Shown here: piece after piece, positions 63,180 to 64,000 of the stretch
Layout of the letters: each line of letters starts with the position of its first letter
Numbering within the stretch: the stretch's first letter is position 1
Origin: Chitinophaga sp. HK235
Lineage (GTDB): Bacteria; Bacteroidota; Bacteroidia; Chitinophagales; Chitinophagaceae
NCBI RefSeq assembly: GCF_018255755.1
Contig: NZ_CP073766.1
Coordinates: 3,596,001-3,660,000 of the forward strand
DNA: 64,000 nucleotides
Direction: 5' to 3'
Program-made: the position numbers and the translations under genes
The notes under the pieces: generated by a model
Seen by the model: only the letters and a program-made list of their open reading frames with translations
What the model was told of the DNA's origin: nothing
Databases searched by the model: none

Positions 63180-64000
63180 ATGATGACATCAGCTATCAGA
63201 AATGACTGGACCCTGGAAGAAATCCAGGCCATCTACGATCAGCCTTTGCTGGAACTGGTATACCAGGCAGCCACCGTACACCGCCAGTGGCATTCCGCCA
63301 AAGAAATACAGGTATGCACCCTCTTATCCATTAAAACCGGCGGATGCCCGGAAGACTGCTCCTACTGCGGTCAGGCAGCCAGATACCATACCGATATCAA
63401 AGTACAGGCATTACTGCCCACCGAAACCGTTATCGCACACGCTCAAAAAGCCAAGGAGACAGGATCTACCCGCTTCTGTATGGCCGCAGCCTGGAGAGAA
63501 GTAAGAGACAACCGCGATTTTGACCGTGTAATCGATATGGTAAAAGGCGTGAATGAACTGGGCATGGAAGTTTGCTGCACACTGGGCATGCTGACCGAAG
63601 AACAGGCCATCCGCCTCCAGGAAGCCGGATTACATGCCTACAACCACAACCTCGACACCTCCGAACAATATTATAACGAAATCATTTCCACCCGGAATTT
63701 CGATAACAGGATCAATACCATCAACAATGTCCGTAAAGCCGGCATCACCGTATGTTCAGGCGGTATCATCGGATTGGGAGAAACCCACCGTGACCGTATG
63801 TCTATGCTGCTGACACTGGCTACCATGCCCAAACATCCGGAATCCGTGCCCATCAACGCACTGGCCAGGGTAAAAGGCACACCATTGGAAAACAATCCGA
63901 AGGTAGATGCCTGGGATATGGTAAGGATGATCGCCACCGCCAGAATCGTTATGCCTGCATCCACCGTACGCCTCACCGCAGGTCGTATCGAAATGACAGA
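63180..64000 (+). CDS. bioB: Biotin synthase BioB, 3' truncated by the window
   Basis: The first 273 codons are visible and the frame is open to the window end. BioB inserts sulfur into dethiobiotin to make biotin, using a radical SAM [4Fe-4S] cluster and a sacrificial second cluster. The radical SAM cysteines are Cys56, Cys60 and Cys63 (GGCPEDCSYCGQAA). Further family segments are RFCMAAAWRE, MEVCCTLGML, AYNHNLDTSE, CSGGIIGLGE and NALARVKGTPLE. ATG 63180 is followed by a second ATG at 63183. It lies 41 bases after the ferritin-like gene and is probably in its operon; other bio genes may follow outside the window. Confidence 0.96.
   Translation, partial: MMTSAIRNDWTLEEIQAIYDQPLLELVYQAATVHRQWHSAKEIQVCTLLSIKTGGCPEDCSYCGQAARYHTDIKVQALLPTETVIAHAQKAKETGSTRFCMAAAWREVRDNRDFDRVIDMVKGVNELGMEVCCTLGMLTEEQAIRLQEAGLHAYNHNLDTSEQYYNEIISTRNFDNRINTINNVRKAGITVCSGGIIGLGETHRDRMSMLLTLATMPKHPESVPINALARVKGTPLENNPKVDAWDMVRMIATARIVMPASTVRLTAGRIEMT

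Overview
The window reads as a chromosomal segment of a Bacteroidota bacterium, most likely a Chitinophaga-like member of the Chitinophagaceae. The evidence is the gene content (Bacteroidota-type BlaI/M56-TonB pair, NamZ/DUF1343 protein, Bacteroidota-type AIR synthase, four-helix-bundle S23-like protein), the near absence of strong Shine-Dalgarno sequences, and many matches to the Bacteroidota promoter (TTG, 17-23 nt, TAnnTTTG). The genus is inferred from gene style, not from a marker RNA. I noticed no rRNA, tRNA or CRISPR array.

Layout. 1-12.3 kb holds housekeeping genes: the end of a 3-hydroxyacyl-CoA dehydrogenase, yigZ, ribD, prmC, an exbB-exbD pair, pepT, metE, a CWC-domain/thioesterase fusion, an FKBP isomerase, a NamZ-like protein and fmt. 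12.3-18.1 kb holds a LysM protein, an rRNA m5C methyltransferase and a three-gene proton-translocating transhydrogenase (pntAA-pntAB-pntB). 18.1-28.6 kb is a complete heme locus. hemH-hemG run leftward and hemA-C-D-E-F, a four-helix-bundle gene, hemB and hemL run rightward, which covers every step from glutamyl-tRNA to protoheme. An IS1182-type element (28.6-30.3 kb) follows hemL. 31.0-36.7 kb is a tripartite RND efflux operon.

36.9-45.2 kb mixes an esterase, a methyltransferase and a glycosyltransferase, an unknown secreted coiled protein, oxyR, an M48 lipoprotein peptidase, plsY, prmA and an unknown secreted protein. 45.3-48.9 kb holds pnp, rpsO and ftsE. 49.0-51.1 kb holds a BlaI/M56 pair behind a doubled operator. 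51.1-57.5 kb holds purM, ribF, a small membrane protein, holA, a PolB-type 3'-5' exonuclease, a membrane-anchored coiled-coil protein and a single-domain response regulator. 57.6-60.9 kb holds a YbiT-like ABC-F protein, carbonic anhydrase and murI. The right end (60.9-64 kb) holds a MocR regulator divergent from a ferritin-like protein and bioB, with bioB cut by the window edge.

The most unusual signals are four. First, a ~40-bp interspersed element built of four 9-nt units, each starting with TGA, sits at or next to the stop codon of three unrelated genes. Second, a MocR / ferritin-like di-iron protein / BioB module has a repeat-rich control region. Third, an ABC-F protein keeps only one canonical composite ATP site. 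Fourth, several genes have a TAnnTTTG box ending only 4-6 nt before the start codon, which suggests leaderless mRNAs.
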